Shown piece after piece: positions 33,062 through 43,449 of a stretch of DNA of 44,496 nucleotides. Where the stretch lies: the NCBI GenBank assembly GCA_002338615.1, contig DDIS01000185.1, positions 1 through 44,496 on the forward strand, written 5' to 3'. The position numbers and the translations under genes are program-made. The notes below the pieces were generated by a model, which saw nothing but the letters and a program-made list of their open reading frames with translations, made no database searches and had not been told where the DNA came from. The stretch comes from Proteobacteria bacterium UBA1844. Lineage in GTDB: Bacteria > Pseudomonadota > Gammaproteobacteria > Steroidobacterales > Woeseiaceae. Position 1 is the stretch's first letter. Each line of letters starts with the position of its first letter.

Positions 33062-35602
33062 CTACTCTTCCTCGTCGCCCATCAACTCTATCTTTGCCAT
33101 TCCCACCAGTCGTTGCCCGCTTTCAACACGGATCAGCCGCACGCCCTGCGTGTTGCGCCCGACAATCGAGATATCATCGACGGGCGTGCGCACCAGCGTG
33201 CCGTTCGAACTGATCAGCATGATCTCGTCCTCGCTGCGGACCTGCTGGGCACCCACAGTCCGACCGTTTCGGTCCGAGGTCTGTATGGCTATGACGCCCT
33301 GGCCGCCACGTCCCTGCACCGGGAATTCGTCGATTGGCGTACGTTTGCCATAGCCATTCTCGGTTGCCGTCAGTACCAGGCCATCTTCAACGATCAGCAA
33401 GCCAATCACCTCGTGGCCTGGAGCCAGTCGGATACCCCTGACACCGGCCGCGCCGCGGCCCATTGGCCGCACGTCAGATTCGTGGAAGCGAATGCTCTTG
33501 CCCGAACTTGCCACCAGCAGGATATTGCGTTCACCGTCGGTTATGGCAGCGTTTACGAGCCTGTCATCATCGCGCAGGTCAATCGCAATAATGCCGCTGG
33601 TTCGGGGTCTTGAGAACTGGCTCAGCGGCGTTTTCTTCACCGTCCCCTTGGCGGTTACCATGAACACAAAGCTGCTGTCGTCGAAGTCCTTGATCGGCAG
33701 CACAGTATTAATGCGCTCACCCTCCTCGAGTGGCAACAGGTTCACGATCGGCTTGCCACGCGAGCCGCGACTGGCCTGTGGTACCTGGTACACCTTCAGC
33801 CAGTACATCTTGCCGCGACTCGAAAAGCACAAGATGGTGTCGTGGGTATTGGCTATAAATAATTTGTCGACGAAGTCTTCGTCTTTTACCTTCGTGGCCG
33901 AACGGCCACGGCCGCCCCGGCGCTGCGCCTGGTAGGCATCGATCGGCTGGGATTTGGTGTAACCACCGTGTGACAGCGTCACGACAACGTCTTCCATCGG
34001 AATCAGATCTTCGACGCTGAGATCGGAATGGTCCTGCAGAATTTCGGTGCGACGCGCATCGCCGAACGCCTCGCGCAGCGCCATCAGTTCTTCACGGATT
34101 ACGGTGAGCAATTTGTCGGGATCCGCCAGGATGCTAGATAATTCTTTAATTTTACCTAGTAACTCCTTGTACTCATTAATTATTTTATCTTGCTCGAGAC
34201 CCGTCAATCGATGCAATCGAAGGTCCAGTATGGCCTGTGCCTGGACCGGCGACAGCCGGTACACGCCGTCGATCAAACCGAAGCCGTCTTCCAGTGCATC
34301 GGGCCGGGTGTCCATTTTATCTGCACGCTCAAGCATCTGCGTAACATCACCCGGCTCCCAGCTGCGCAGGGTTAATGCCTCTTTCGCTTCCGCCGGGGAC
34401 GCCGATTTCTTGATCAGCTCAATGACTTTGTCGATGTTGGCCAGCGCGACGGCCTGTCCTTCAAGGACATGAGCCCGGTCGCGGGCCTTGCGCAGGTCAA
34501 AAATCGTACGGCGCGTTACGACCTCTCTGCGGTGGGACAGGAATGCCTCAAGAATCTGTTTCAGATTCATGAGCTTGGGCTGGCCCTCGTGCAAAGCCAC
34601 CATATTGATGCCGAACACCGTCTGCATCGGTGTTTGCTTGTAGAGGTTGTTCAGAATGACGTCGCTGACTTCACCGCGCCGCAGTTCGATCGCAATGCGC
34701 ATGCCGTCTTTGTCAGACTCATCGCGTAATTCGCTGATGCCCTCTATGCGCTTGTCACGCACCAGGTCTGCAATTTTTTCGATCAAGCGGGCTTTATTGA
34801 CCTGGTAAGGCAGCTCGGTAACCACGATACGTTCGCGACCGCCCTTGTCCATGTCCTCGATGTGGACGCGTGCACGTATGTGCACTCGCCCGCGCCCGGT
34901 CCGGTATGCCGAGTAAATGCCTTGTGCGCCATTGATGATACCGGCCGTAGGAAAGTCAGGACCTGGCAAGTGCTCCATCAGGCCCGGCACATCGATACCC
35001 GGTTTGTCAATCAACGCCAGGGTGGCGCTGATGACTTCGTTCAGATTATGCGGCGGAATATTGGTGGCCATACCCACTGCAATACCGGACGAGCCATTCA
35101 CGAGCAGATTTGGCACCCGGGTGGGCATAACCGAGGGCTCGCTTTCCGAGCCGTCGTAGTTCTCGACGAAATCAACGGTCTCTTTTTCGATATCGGCGAG
35201 CAGTTCGTGGGCAATTTTTGCCATGCGAACTTCGGTGTATCGCATCGCGGCGGGCGCATCGCCATCGACCGATCCGAAGTTGCCCTGGCCGTCGACCAGC
35301 ATGTAGCGCAGGGAAAACGGCTGCGCCATGCGGACGATGGTGTCGTAGACCGCCGAATCGCCGTGCGGATGGTACTTGCCGATTACGTCACCGACGACGC
35401 GCGCGGATTTCTTGTACGGTTTGTTGAAGTCGTTACCAAGCTCACGCATCGCGTGCAGAACCCGGCGGTGCACGGGCTTCAAGCCATCACGCACATCGGG
35501 CAACGCACGCCCGACGATGACGCTCATCGCATAGTCAAGATAGGACTGCTGCATCTCATCTTCGAGACTTACCGACAGCAGTTCCTGGGCAACTTCAGCC
35601 AT
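33062..35602 (-). CDS. gyrA: DNA gyrase subunit A
   Basis: GyrA cuts and rejoins DNA in the A2B2 gyrase that introduces negative supercoils. The 846-aa protein has the winged-helix core with S83 and D87 (GDSAVYD, wild-type residues at the quinolone-resistance positions) and catalytic Y122 in [12 protein letters not shown]. The C-terminal beta-pinwheel has a GyrA box-like stretch [18 protein letters not shown], and later blades are visible. It is about 30 residues shorter than E. coli GyrA, mostly at the acidic tail, here GDEEE. GGAAA precedes the ATG. The upstream leader contains short repeats. Confidence 0.97.
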   Translation of the reverse strand: MAEVAQELLSVSLEDEMQQSYLDYAMSVIVGRALPDVRDGLKPVHRRVLHAMRELGNDFNKPYKKSARVVGDVIGKYHPHGDSAVYDTIVRMAQPFSLRYMLVDGQGNFGSVDGDAPAAMRYTEVRMAKIAHELLADIEKETVDFVENYDGSESEPSVMPTRVPNLLVNGSSGIAVGMATNIPPHNLNEVISATLALIDKPGIDVPGLMEHLPGPDFPTAGIINGAQGIYSAYRTGRGRVHIRARVHIEDMDKGGRERIVVTELPYQVNKARLIEKIADLVRDKRIEGISELRDESDKDGMRIAIELRRGEVSDVILNNLYKQTPMQTVFGINMVALHEGQPKLMNLKQILEAFLSHRREVVTRRTIFDLRKARDRAHVLEGQAVALANIDKVIELIKKSASPAEAKEALTLRSWEPGDVTQMLERADKMDTRPDALEDGFGLIDGVYRLSPVQAQAILDLRLHRLTGLEQDKIINEYKELLGKIKELSSILADPDKLLTVIREELMALREAFGDARRTEILQDHSDLSVEDLIPMEDVVVTLSHGGYTKSQPIDAYQAQRRGGRGRSATKVKDEDFVDKLFIANTHDTILCFSSRGKMYWLKVYQVPQASRGSRGKPIVNLLPLEEGERINTVLPIKDFDDSSFVFMVTAKGTVKKTPLSQFSRPRTSGIIAIDLRDDDRLVNAAITDGERNILLVASSGKSIRFHESDVRPMGRGAAGVRGIRLAPGHEVIGLLIVEDGLVLTATENGYGKRTPIDEFPVQGRGGQGVIAIQTSDRNGRTVGAQQVRSEDEIMLISSNGTLVRTPVDDISIVGRNTQGVRLIRVESGQRLVGMAKIELMGDEEE

Positions 35603-35649
35603 GTTTTCCTGTTTCCCTGATCGTCAAAACCTGAACCTGATTTCCGAAT

Positions 35650-35687
35650 CCGTATCCTGAACCCATATCCCGAACCATATCCCGAAC
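35650..35687. repeat. Short tandem repeat in gyrA leader
   Basis: Three degenerate units of 12-13 bp (35650-35662, 35663-35675, 35676-35687) share xATCCyGAAC. They lie about 50-85 bp upstream of the gyrA start, inside the probable leader. Confidence 0.6.
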
Positions 35688-35851
35688 CCAATGCCCCAGC
35701 GCGGCGCCGTATGATTGACGGTGCCCGACTGCTGGAAAGCTCTTGAATTTAACCGGGTTCAGCTCAGATTTACTGGTTGATTTTCTCGCACCTGATGCGT
35801 GGCTGGTACCAGACAGGAATCCAGCCGCGACTGTCCCAAAACTGGGGTGCA

Positions 35852-35860
35852 ATGATACCA
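35852..35860 (-). promoter_or_regulatory. Candidate extended -10 promoter for gyrA
   Basis: On the minus strand TGGTATCAT fits the extended -10 pattern TGnTATAAT with one mismatch. No good -35 is seen. It would give a leader of about 240 nt. Confidence 0.33.
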
Positions 35861-36057
35861 CAGGTGCGTATACTCCGCGTCTCAAATGACGCCCTGCGGG
35901 CCCTTGAGGTGCGTGTATTCAGCTGCGCTGGCCGTGAGCCGCAGCGTGGCAGCTGTCGGTCCACGCCGTCGTTGACGAGCATGGCCCCGCCAAGCATATT
36001 GGGACCTCAAACGGACACAGCAACGTAGCATTCATACCCGGGCAGACCAGAGCGATC

Positions 36058-36774
36058 GTGAGCAGAACCGAAGACAATGTCGATACGGCCGAAGTGGCCA
36101 AGTTTGATGCGCTGGCAGCCAGGTGGTGGGACACCGATGGCGACTTCGAGTCATTGCACGCGATCAACCCGCTACGGCTCGACTGGATTCGCCGCTATGC
36201 GGACCTCCGCGACAAGCAGGTCCTCGATATCGGCTGCGGTGGCGGCATATTGAGCGAGTCAATGGCCGCAGCAGGCGCCAGGGTGACCGGTATCGACATG
36301 GCCGAAGGACCGCTTGCCGTTGCCCGGCTGCATCTTGCCGAGTCCGGGCGCGACGTCAACTACCTGCACAGCACTGCCGAATCGCTTGCACAGGACCAGC
36401 CCGGCGAGTTCGACGTGGTGACCTGCCTCGAGATGCTTGAGCACGTACCTGACCCTGCGCAAGTCATCGCGGCCTGCGCGACCCTCGTGAAGCCGGGTGG
36501 CCAGGTATTTTTTTCCACGATCAACCGCACGCCGAAGGCATTCATGTTTGCAATTCTCGGCGCCGAATACCTGTTGAAACTGCTGCCGGCGGGCACGCAC
36601 GAATACCAGAAATTCATCCGGCCCTCGGAACTTGAGGAATGGGCCCGCCATGCAGGACTCAACCTGCAAGCCAGCATCGGTATGCACTACAACCCGCTGA
36701 GCAAGGAGTATTCACTGGGGCCGGGCCTCGAGGTCAACTACCTGCAATACTTTCGGCGCCGGCTCGATGAGTAA
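36058..36774 (+). CDS. ubiG: Ubiquinone biosynthesis O-methyltransferase
   Basis: UbiG performs both O-methylations of the ubiquinone ring with S-adenosylmethionine. The 238-aa protein has VDTAEVAKFDALAARWWD at the start, which is typical of UbiG, SAM motif I VLDIGCGGGILSESMA (55-70), GIDMAEGPLAVAR (motif II), DVVTCLEMLEHVPDP (motif post I) and FFSTINRTPKAFMFAILGAEYLL. The GTG start gives the normal N-terminus; no strong ribosome site is visible. rmuC follows after 6 bp. Confidence 0.95.
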   Translation: MSRTEDNVDTAEVAKFDALAARWWDTDGDFESLHAINPLRLDWIRRYADLRDKQVLDIGCGGGILSESMAAAGARVTGIDMAEGPLAVARLHLAESGRDVNYLHSTAESLAQDQPGEFDVVTCLEMLEHVPDPAQVIAACATLVKPGGQVFFSTINRTPKAFMFAILGAEYLLKLLPAGTHEYQKFIRPSELEEWARHAGLNLQASIGMHYNPLSKEYSLGPGLEVNYLQYFRRRLDE

Positions 36775-36780
36775 CAGCAC

Positions 36781-38091
36781 GTGCAGACACTAGGCATCAA
36801 CCCCCAATTGCTGGTGTATGGCCTGCCCGCGTTCGGTGTCGGATTGCTGGCTGGCGCATTGCTGGTCTGGCTCATCGTCCGCAACAAGACCCGGCGCCTG
36901 CAGGAAACCGTCAAGCACCAGGAAACCCTGCAAAGCGAACGCAACCAGGCATTTGAACTGGCCAATGCGAGGCTGACGCAGGCATTTTCCGATCTCAGCA
37001 GCAAATCGCTGCAGGTCAACAGCGAGCATTTCCTGCAACTCGCCGAGCAACGACTGGGCTTACAGAACGAACGCGCCAAGCGCGACCTGGGCGAACGTGA
37101 GAAGGCTGTCGAGAACCTCGTCAAACCGATTCGCGATGCGCTGGACGGAGCGAAAAAGCAAATCGAGGAACTCGAGAAGGCGCGCAGCGAAGCGTACGGC
37201 AGCATTCGCACACAGCTCGAGGCCATGCAACTGAACCAGCAGAACCTGCAGCAGGAAACCAAGAACCTTGTTAATGCTTTACGCCGGCCCGAGGTGCGCG
37301 GACGCTGGGGGGAGATCACCCTGCGGCGCCTGGTTGAACTCGCAGGCATGGTCGAACACTGCGACTTTCAGGAGCAGGTGCATACAGTCGGAGATACGCA
37401 GAACATCCGGCCGGACATGATTGTTCGTATGCCGGACCGGCGTGAACTGGTGGTTGATGTGAAAACGCCGCTCGATGCCTATCTCGAAGCCGTCGAAGCC
37501 AGCAACGACACGGAACGCAAGATCGGGCTGGAGCGTCATGCAAAAAACGTACGCTCGCACATTCGCATGCTGGCCTCGAAGAACTATTGGAGCCAGTTTG
37601 ATGCCAGCCCCGAGTTTGTCATCCTGTTCATTCCAGGCGACCAGTTCCTGAGCGCAGCGTTGAATGAACAACCGGACCTGATCGAGTTTGCATTGTCGAA
37701 GCAGATCATCCTGGCGACGCCCACGAGTTTTGTTGCCTTGCTCAAAGCAGTCGCTTACGGCTGGCGGCAAATGGCAATGGCCGAAAATGCCAAGGAAATC
37801 CGCACTCTCGCTGAAGACCTGTACGGCCGGCTCGGCACGTTTGTGGGTCACATGAATCGTATGGGCAGGCAATTGGCCGGCAGCGTGGAAACTTACAACA
37901 AAGCGGTCGGCTCTCTCGAACGCAATGTGCTGCCGGGCGCGCGCAAGTTCGTTGAACTCGGCGTGCATGAGAAAAAGGAACTCGAACGCCTGCAGTCGCT
38001 CGACCCGGTGCCGCGCACAATGCTCGAGACAATAGACGATGACCCCGATGCCGAACTGCCTGGCCAACCCGACGAACCGATACTTCAATAG
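36781..38091 (+). CDS. rmuC: DNA recombination protein RmuC
   Basis: RmuC family proteins limit inversions at short inverted repeats. The fold resembles restriction endonucleases. The 436-aa protein has one N-terminal membrane helix (LLVYGLPAFGVGLLAGALLVWLIV), a long coiled coil (about 35-170), and the nuclease-like core with GRWGEITLRRLVELAGM, DMIVRMPDRRELVVDVKTPLDAYLEA (acidic and lysine residues) and VILFIPGDQFL. The start is GTG at 36781, immediately behind ubiG. Co-transcription with ubiG is likely. The C-terminal tail is acidic. Confidence 0.93.
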   Translation: MQTLGINPQLLVYGLPAFGVGLLAGALLVWLIVRNKTRRLQETVKHQETLQSERNQAFELANARLTQAFSDLSSKSLQVNSEHFLQLAEQRLGLQNERAKRDLGEREKAVENLVKPIRDALDGAKKQIEELEKARSEAYGSIRTQLEAMQLNQQNLQQETKNLVNALRRPEVRGRWGEITLRRLVELAGMVEHCDFQEQVHTVGDTQNIRPDMIVRMPDRRELVVDVKTPLDAYLEAVEASNDTERKIGLERHAKNVRSHIRMLASKNYWSQFDASPEFVILFIPGDQFLSAALNEQPDLIEFALSKQIILATPTSFVALLKAVAYGWRQMAMAENAKEIRTLAEDLYGRLGTFVGHMNRMGRQLAGSVETYNKAVGSLERNVLPGARKFVELGVHEKKELERLQSLDPVPRTMLETIDDDPDAELPGQPDEPILQ

Positions 38092-38097
38092 GTCCCG

Positions 38098-38844
38098 ATG
38101 GAAGCGAAAAATTACACTTATCCGCAGGACATCCTCAATGACAGGATTATTCTCATTACGGGCGCGAGTGATGGCATCGGCGCTGCGCTCGCGCGCCACG
38201 CTGCGTCTCTCGGCGCACAAGTAATCCTGCACGGTCGCAACACAGCCAAACTGGAGCAGGTGTACGACGACATCGTGGCAATCGACGGTGCGCCGCGACC
38301 GTCGCTGGCTGTAATGGATCTCCTTGGCGCGACGGCGGAATCGTACACTTCGCTCGCGGACAGCCTGGCAAACGAATTCGGCCGCCTCGACGGCCTCGTG
38401 CACAATGCGGGCATGCTTGGCGAGCGCTTTTCGATTGAGCAGTACGACGCGGTTCTTTGGCAGCAGGTCATGCATGTCAACGTGACCGCCGCTTTCGCCC
38501 TGACCCAGGTGTGCCTGCCTTTGCTGCAGGCTGCACCGGATCCTTCGCTTATTTTTGTCAGCAGTGGTGTTGGTCGCACCGGACGCGCATTCTGGGGCGC
38601 TTACGCGGTCTCCAAGTTTGCGACCGAAGGACTGTCCCAGGTGCTGGCCGATGAGCATAAACAGGGCAAGCTCAGGGTCAATTGCATCAATCCCGGTGCC
38701 ACGCGCACCAGCATGCGCCGCACCGCCTACCCGGCCGAAGATCGTGACAAACTCAGGAAACCCGAAGAAATCCTCGCTAGTTACGTCTACTTTCTGGGTC
38801 CGGACAGCAAGGGAGTAACTGGCACGAGCGTTGATGCACAATAA
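38098..38844 (+). CDS. yciK: YciK-family short-chain oxidoreductase
   Basis: The 248-aa SDR has the cofactor motif TGASDGIG at 21-28, HNAG at 102-105, and the catalytic triad S155/S156, Y169-x3-K173 (GAYAVSKFA). NVT and NPGATRTSMR loops are as in YciK of E. coli. YciK has no settled substrate. It follows rmuC by 6 bp, consistent with a ubiG-rmuC-yciK operon, and converges with rluB 17 bp later. Confidence 0.88.
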   Translation: MEAKNYTYPQDILNDRIILITGASDGIGAALARHAASLGAQVILHGRNTAKLEQVYDDIVAIDGAPRPSLAVMDLLGATAESYTSLADSLANEFGRLDGLVHNAGMLGERFSIEQYDAVLWQQVMHVNVTAAFALTQVCLPLLQAAPDPSLIFVSSGVGRTGRAFWGAYAVSKFATEGLSQVLADEHKQGKLRVNCINPGATRTSMRRTAYPAEDRDKLRKPEEILASYVYFLGPDSKGVTGTSVDAQ

Positions 38845-38861
38845 TATCTTGGATTAACTAT

Positions 38862-39656
38862 CTAACGTATCTTTTTGTTTTTCCAAATCTTCTCTGGTTT
38901 TTTTCTGGCCGTCGCCGGCGGCGGCGCAAGACCCGCTGCCAGGTAGATCTGGCGAACCTCCGAAGGCGAGAGGTCTGCGAATGTGCCGCGCTTCAGCGAG
39001 CGCGGCAGATCCAGTGGCCCGTAACCTATACGCATCAGGCGACTGACCTCGTGCCCGAGCGCTTCCCAGAGGCGCCGAACTTCGCGATTGCGTCCCTCAC
39101 GTAAAGACACGTTGAACCAGCGATTCGTGGCATCGCCTCCCGATGGTTCAATCGTGTCAAAGCGTGCCATCCCATCGTCGAGCAGGACGCCTTCAGCCAG
39201 CTTCCCGAGATCCTCGGGCGTCGGGTTGCCATGCACGCGTACCGCATAGCGCCTGCTCACTTCACTGGATGGGTGCATCAGTGCGTTTGCGAGTTCGCCA
39301 TCGGTCGTGAACAACAGCAGGCCGGTAGTGGCTATATCGAGCCGTCCGACCGATATCCAGCGCATGCCGGTCAAACGCGGCAGCGCGTCAAAAACAAGCC
39401 TGCGGCCCTCGGGGTCGCTCCTGCTCGTCACCTCACCAGGTGGTTTGTGATACTTCAGGTGCCGATGCGCACGAACGCTGACCGGCAGCAGCAGCCTGCG
39501 CGAGTCCAGGTGTACCTGCTCCGTGCCCTCGAGCAGGTCGCCGAGCTGCGCCGGTGTGCCGTTGACGATCAAGCGGCGTTCGCGGATCCAGCCTTCGATT
39601 TCACGCCGGGAGCCATGCCCGGCGGCGGCGAGCACTTTTTGGATTCGCTCGCCCAA
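38862..39656 (-). CDS. rluB: 23S rRNA pseudouridine synthase RluB
   Basis: RluB makes pseudouridine 2605 of 23S rRNA. The 264-aa protein has an N-terminal S4 domain ([31 protein letters not shown]) and the RsuA-type core with catalytic D107 in [17 protein letters not shown], and [29 protein letters not shown] near 190. The basic tail ends [13 protein letters not shown]. It lies 5 bp after scpB, so scpA-scpB-rluB form one unit, which is a usual arrangement. Confidence 0.93.
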   Translation of the reverse strand: MGERIQKVLAAAGHGSRREIEGWIRERRLIVNGTPAQLGDLLEGTEQVHLDSRRLLLPVSVRAHRHLKYHKPPGEVTSRSDPEGRRLVFDALPRLTGMRWISVGRLDIATTGLLLFTTDGELANALMHPSSEVSRRYAVRVHGNPTPEDLGKLAEGVLLDDGMARFDTIEPSGGDATNRWFNVSLREGRNREVRRLWEALGHEVSRLMRIGYGPLDLPRSLKRGTFADLSPSEVRQIYLAAGLAPPPATARKKPEKIWKNKKIR

Positions 39657-39661
39657 GACAA

Positions 39662-40504
39662 TCAGCCGCGACCGGACTCAAGCGGGTCTGGCCACTCTGA
39701 GACGACCAGTTCGTCGGCCGCAAGCTCGGACTCGTCGATCGCCACGACTTCATCGGTAGCGTCCCCAGGCAGCAATTCGGGAATATCGTCCTCGAAAACG
39801 TCCTCGTCGTGCCCCTGCACGGCGTTGTCCGCCGGGGACACATCTGCTCCGTCCGTCAGCATTTCTTCGTTCGCGGGCACCTGGGGGTACAGGACAGGCA
39901 GTGCTGTCACTTCCCCCTCAAGTTCGACGAGTGCGTTCTCATCGACTTCGGGCAGGTCCAGCTGAACGCGCAGGCTCTCCCAATCAGACAAGTCCGCAAG
40001 TTCCGGCAGATCGTCCAGTTTCTTAAGGTTGAAGTAGTCGAGGAAGCCTCGGGTGGTACCAAACATTGCCGGCCTGCCCGGTACATCGCGATGACCGACG
40101 ACCCGCACCCAGTCACGTTCGAGCAAGGTGCGCATGATATTGCTGCTCACAGAAACACCGCGAACCTCTTCGATCTCGCCACGCGTGATCGGCTGTCGAT
40201 AGGCGATCAATGCCAGGGTTTCAAACAAGGCACGTGAGTAGCGCGGCGGCCGCTCCTCCCACAGCTTTTGCAAGCGGTCTGCCATGGATGCTTTGATCTG
40301 CATCCGGAATCCCGAAGCAACGTCGCCAATCTCGAGGCCGCGCACCTCGTACTCTTCGTTCAGAGATGCTATCGATTGGCGAATCTCATCTTTTTCCGGC
40401 GTGGAGCGACCGTCGAACAAGCCCTGCAGGTTTTCAATACTCAAGGGCCTCCCGGCAGCCAGCAACGCAGCTTCAACAAAATACTTGATCTCTTGTTCGT
40501 CCAT
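39662..40504 (-). CDS. scpB: Segregation and condensation protein B
   Basis: ScpB binds ScpA and SMC or MksB-like proteins in the condensin complex. The 280-aa protein has two winged-helix domains in the first 180 residues: [25 protein letters not shown] and the family hallmark [30 protein letters not shown]. The last 100 residues form a very acidic tail ([25 protein letters not shown]), longer than in most ScpB. It follows scpA by 29 bp. Confidence 0.93.
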   Translation of the reverse strand: MDEQEIKYFVEAALLAAGRPLSIENLQGLFDGRSTPEKDEIRQSIASLNEEYEVRGLEIGDVASGFRMQIKASMADRLQKLWEERPPRYSRALFETLALIAYRQPITRGEIEEVRGVSVSSNIMRTLLERDWVRVVGHRDVPGRPAMFGTTRGFLDYFNLKKLDDLPELADLSDWESLRVQLDLPEVDENALVELEGEVTALPVLYPQVPANEEMLTDGADVSPADNAVQGHDEDVFEDDIPELLPGDATDEVVAIDESELAADELVVSEWPDPLESGRG

Positions 40505-40533
40505 TAATTCCTACTAGTTTCAGAGCAACAAAT

Positions 40534-41439
40534 TCACGACACATCCTGCGCGTGGTCGACCGGATCGTCGTTCGCAACCAGCCGGACCGCCGACGCTGCA
40601 CGGACATGCAAAGGGGCATATTCGTCGGCCTGCACGACCTCAATGATCGATTCCTTGAGCAACTCGAGAATAGCGATGAACGTGACTGCCACACCCATAC
40701 GGCCTTCCTCAGGGTCGAACAGATCTGCAAAGCCGGTAAAAGTACCGGCTTTGATGCGACTCAGGATTTCCGACATACGCTGCCGCACTGACAGTGGCTC
40801 GCGCCGGAACTGCAAATTCGTGAACATCTCGGCACGTTTCAAAACATCATGAAACGCGAGCAGTAATTCCTTCAGCGTGACATCCGGCAGCTTCGTGACG
40901 ATCTTGCGCTCTGGTGCTTCAGCACTGACCGAGTACACGTCGCGCTCCAGCCTCGGCAGGTCCGCAATGTCCTGTGCTGCCTTCTTGTAGCGTTCGTACT
41001 CCTGCAAGCGACGCACCAGTTCCGCGCGTGGATCATCTTCCTCGTCGACAATCTCCTCGGCACGTGGCAGCAACATTCGAGATTTGATCTCGGCCAGCAT
41101 CGCGGCCATTACGAGGTACTCACCGGCGAGATCGAGCTGCATTTCACTCATGAGCTCAATGTATTGCACGTATTGACGGGTAATTTCCGCGATCGGAATG
41201 TCCAGGATGTCGATATTCTGGCGCCGGATCAGGTACAGCAGGAGGTCCAGCGGACCCTCGAATGCTTCCAGGAATACCTGCAGCGCGTATGGCGGTATGT
41301 AAAGATCCTGCGGCAGCGTTGTAACAGGTTCGCCATCCACGACGGCAAACGGCATCTCGCCCTGCGCTGGCAGAAGACCCGGCTCCGGCTGGGGCTTTGG
41401 CGCATCGTCCTTGTGCAGGACTCTCAATTCAGGCTTCAT
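40534..41439 (-). CDS. scpA: Segregation and condensation protein A
   Basis: ScpA is the kleisin of bacterial condensin. The 301-aa protein has an N-terminal helical domain with FEGPLDLLLYLIRRQNIDILDIPIAEIT (56-85), an AMLAEIKSRMLLP segment, and a C-terminal winged helix (FTGFADLFD, GVAVTFIAILELLKESIIEV). The first 40 residues are a polar leader; a later start inside it is possible. yciO lies 68 bp upstream on the same strand and could be co-transcribed. Confidence 0.93.
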   Translation of the reverse strand: MKPELRVLHKDDAPKPQPEPGLLPAQGEMPFAVVDGEPVTTLPQDLYIPPYALQVFLEAFEGPLDLLLYLIRRQNIDILDIPIAEITRQYVQYIELMSEMQLDLAGEYLVMAAMLAEIKSRMLLPRAEEIVDEEDDPRAELVRRLQEYERYKKAAQDIADLPRLERDVYSVSAEAPERKIVTKLPDVTLKELLLAFHDVLKRAEMFTNLQFRREPLSVRQRMSEILSRIKAGTFTGFADLFDPEEGRMGVAVTFIAILELLKESIIEVVQADEYAPLHVRAASAVRLVANDDPVDHAQDVS

Positions 41440-41507
41440 GGGGTTATTCCGGGAGATTTCCGCGAATTAATTGCGCACATTCTAGCGTAAAAGAGCCGCG
41501 AAACCGA

Positions 41508-42167
41508 TCACAGCAACGAACTGACGTCGCCGCGGCCCACTCTTAGTACCTCGGCTGTGCCATGGGACAGGTCGATGACGCTGGTCGGCTCTATGCCTGT
41601 TGGTCCGGCTTCGACAATGATATCGATCGCGTGGCCTATGCGGTGCTGGATCTCGTCCGGATCGGTCAGCGGCATGTCATCGCCCGGCAGGCTCAGGGTC
41701 GAACTCATAATGGGCTCACCCAGGCTATCGAGGATTGCATGCACAACCAGGTGGTCCGGCACTCGCAACCCGATCGTCCTGCGCTTTGGGTGCTGAAGGC
41801 GCTTTGGAACCTCGCGGGTTGCGGGGAGAATGAACGTATACGGGCCTGGCGTGAGCCCTTTTATGAGTCGATATGCCCAATTTTCGACCCGAGCATACAG
41901 ACTGATCTCGGATAAATCGCTGCACACCAGTGTGAAATTATGGTTCTTGTCGGTTCGCCGAATGCGGCGAATACGGTCCATTGCCCGCTTGTCACCGATC
42001 TGGCAACCAAAAGCGTAGCTGGAATCGGTGGGGTACGCTATGAGCGCCCCGCCCCGGATCGCGTCGACAACGGACGCAACGAACCTCGGCTGCGGATTCG
42101 TCGGATGAATTTCTACCAATGTGGCCACGCGCGGATTGTAGGGCAGCGACGTATCCTTGCAAGTCAT
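41508..42167 (-). CDS. yciO: YciO, Sua5/YrdC/YciO family protein
   Basis: The family shares the L-threonylcarbamoyl-AMP synthase fold, but YciO is a paralogue of uncertain function in tRNA t6A synthesis. The conserved region begins VEIHPTNPQPRFVASVVDAIRGGALIAYPTDSSYAFGCQIGD. KRRTIGLRVPDHLVV and STLSLPGDDMPLTDPDEI are also typical of YciO rather than of TsaC. The start is uncertain. ATG 42167 is used here; GTG 42128 is closer to the E. coli start. The longer frame to 42245 would overlap yciB and is rejected. It is divergent from yciB. Confidence 0.82.
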   Translation of the reverse strand: MTCKDTSLPYNPRVATLVEIHPTNPQPRFVASVVDAIRGGALIAYPTDSSYAFGCQIGDKRAMDRIRRIRRTDKNHNFTLVCSDLSEISLYARVENWAYRLIKGLTPGPYTFILPATREVPKRLQHPKRRTIGLRVPDHLVVHAILDSLGEPIMSSTLSLPGDDMPLTDPDEIQHRIGHAIDIIVEAGPTGIEPTSVIDLSHGTAEVLRVGRGDVSSLL

Positions 42168-42239
42168 TTCTGGCAGCAGGTATTCTCGCCAGGATCCGGC
42201 TATTATCGCTGTCCCGTATTGCCCCCTGACGAGCATGCC

Positions 42240-42812
42240 ATGCACGTATTATTCGAGTTTCTGCCACTCATACTATTTCTGGCCGCGTACTTGTACAAAG
42301 GCATCTATGTTGCGCTCGGCGTGCTGATGGTCGCAATGCCCATCGGCCTGCTGGTCAAGTACGTGCGAACCAAGAAGATCGACCGTATGTACCTCTGGTC
42401 AACCATATTCCTGTTGCTCGCCGGCGCAGCGACATTCTATTTCAGGAACCCGAAATTTCTGTACTGGAAACCGACCGCATTCTACTGGGTTGTTGGCGCT
42501 GCCTTTTTGTTGAGTACCTGGATCGGCGACCGGCCCTTGGTCAAACGTTTTTTCGACTCGGCGACCGAGCTTCAGACCGACAAGCTGACAGGTACACAAT
42601 GGACACGGCTGAATCTTGTGTGGGTCATCTTTTTTGTTGTTATGGGTGGCCTCAATATCTATGTCGCCTACAATTTTCCGGAAAAGTTCTGGGTCAATTT
42701 CAAAGTATTTGGCCTGATGGGCATTACCGTAGTGTTCATGCTGGCCCAGGGTTTCTGGCTTATTTCGAAAATGGATAGTGACACCGACAACAACATTGAG
42801 GAAAAGCCCTGA
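42240..42812 (+). CDS. yciB: Inner membrane septation protein YciB
   Basis: The 190-aa protein (also called IspA or IspZ) has five membrane helices: [84 protein letters not shown] and [25 protein letters not shown] and KPT match the family. YciB is involved in cell envelope and division in E. coli. ATG 42240 begins [10 protein letters not shown]; the long frame to 41940 is antisense to yciO. It overlaps yciI by 1 bp. Confidence 0.92.
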   Translation: MHVLFEFLPLILFLAAYLYKGIYVALGVLMVAMPIGLLVKYVRTKKIDRMYLWSTIFLLLAGAATFYFRNPKFLYWKPTAFYWVVGAAFLLSTWIGDRPLVKRFFDSATELQTDKLTGTQWTRLNLVWVIFFVVMGGLNIYVAYNFPEKFWVNFKVFGLMGITVVFMLAQGFWLISKMDSDTDNNIEEKP

Positions 42813-43111
42813 TGTGGTATGCAATTATTTGCGAGGACGTCGCAGACAGCAATGCAGGCCGGGCGACAGCACGACCGGCACACCTTGCGCGCCTGCATGA
42901 ACTCCTCGATGAGGGCAGACTTTTGGTCGCCGGCCCGCACCCGGCAGTAGATGCCAGTGACCCGGGCGATGCGGGATTTTCCGGAAGTCTTATTGTCGCA
43001 GATTTCGCATCTCTGGAGGATGCACAGTCATGGGCTTCGGATGATCCGTATCTCGACGCCGGTGTCTACGAGAAAGTCACCGTAAAACCGTTCAAGCTCG
43101 TGTTGCCATGA
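42812..43111 (+). CDS. yciI: YciI family protein
   Basis: The 99-aa protein has the ferredoxin-like dimeric alpha/beta fold of the YciI/DGPF group: [10 protein letters not shown] as the first strand, [25 protein letters not shown] with the conserved histidines and arginine, [39 protein letters not shown]. The chemical role is not known for YciI. It overlaps yciB by 1 bp and bolA by 4 bp, so the four plus-strand genes form one operon. Confidence 0.92.
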   Translation: MWYAIICEDVADSNAGRATARPAHLARLHELLDEGRLLVAGPHPAVDASDPGDAGFSGSLIVADFASLEDAQSWASDDPYLDAGVYEKVTVKPFKLVLP

Positions 43112-43413
43112 CAGCGAATAGCACAAGCCGTGAACGAGTCGATCAGATCGAATCAATTCTGACTCGATCGCTGCAACCCGCCGAATTGCGCATCAAGGAT
43201 CAGAGCCATTTGCATGTCGGCCATGCAGGCGCGGCAAGCGGACTTGGCCATTTTTCAGTGTACGTGGTCGCCGAGCAGTTTAGCGGCCTGACCCGTATCC
43301 AGAGGCACCGGATCGTGTACGAGGCCCTGGGCACGCTCCTCGAAACCGACATACATGCATTAAAAATCGAGGCGTTAGCCCCCGGCGAAACACACCCGTC
43401 AGGGAATTTATAG
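43108..43413 (+). CDS. bolA: BolA family protein
   Basis: BolA-type proteins bind [2Fe-2S] clusters together with glutaredoxins and affect morphology and iron handling. The 101-aa protein shows [32 protein letters not shown] with conserved histidines, [31 protein letters not shown], and [13 protein letters not shown]. It starts inside the yciI end by an ATGA overlap. Whether it is BolA itself or another family member is not decided. Confidence 0.88.
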   Translation: MTANSTSRERVDQIESILTRSLQPAELRIKDQSHLHVGHAGAASGLGHFSVYVVAEQFSGLTRIQRHRIVYEALGTLLETDIHALKIEALAPGETHPSGNL

Positions 43414-43449
43414 TTTATTATTACGCCTTATTCGCCTGAGGACATCAAT

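Larger units (their letters stand above)
35603..36057. other. Divergent region between gyrA and ubiG
   Basis: I see no believable gene in these 455 bp. Both strands have short open frames (for example minus 35770-35997) without family features. The region contains a short tandem repeat at 35650-35687 and a candidate extended -10 for gyrA at 35852-35860. In Pseudomonas and relatives mtnA and an amidohydrolase gene often lie between gyrA and ubiG, and they are absent here. Confidence 0.45.

Noticed and set aside
35770..35997. 75-aa minus-strand frame upstream of gyrA
   Set aside because: No ribosome site, no family features and no support from the neighbours.
37279..38841. 520-aa minus-strand open frame
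   Set aside because: Antisense across both rmuC and yciK; no domain and composition typical of shadow frames.
38829..38844. Sigma-54-like TGGCACG at the end of yciK
   Set aside because: It lies in coding sequence, has TTGA at -12 and faces a convergent gene.
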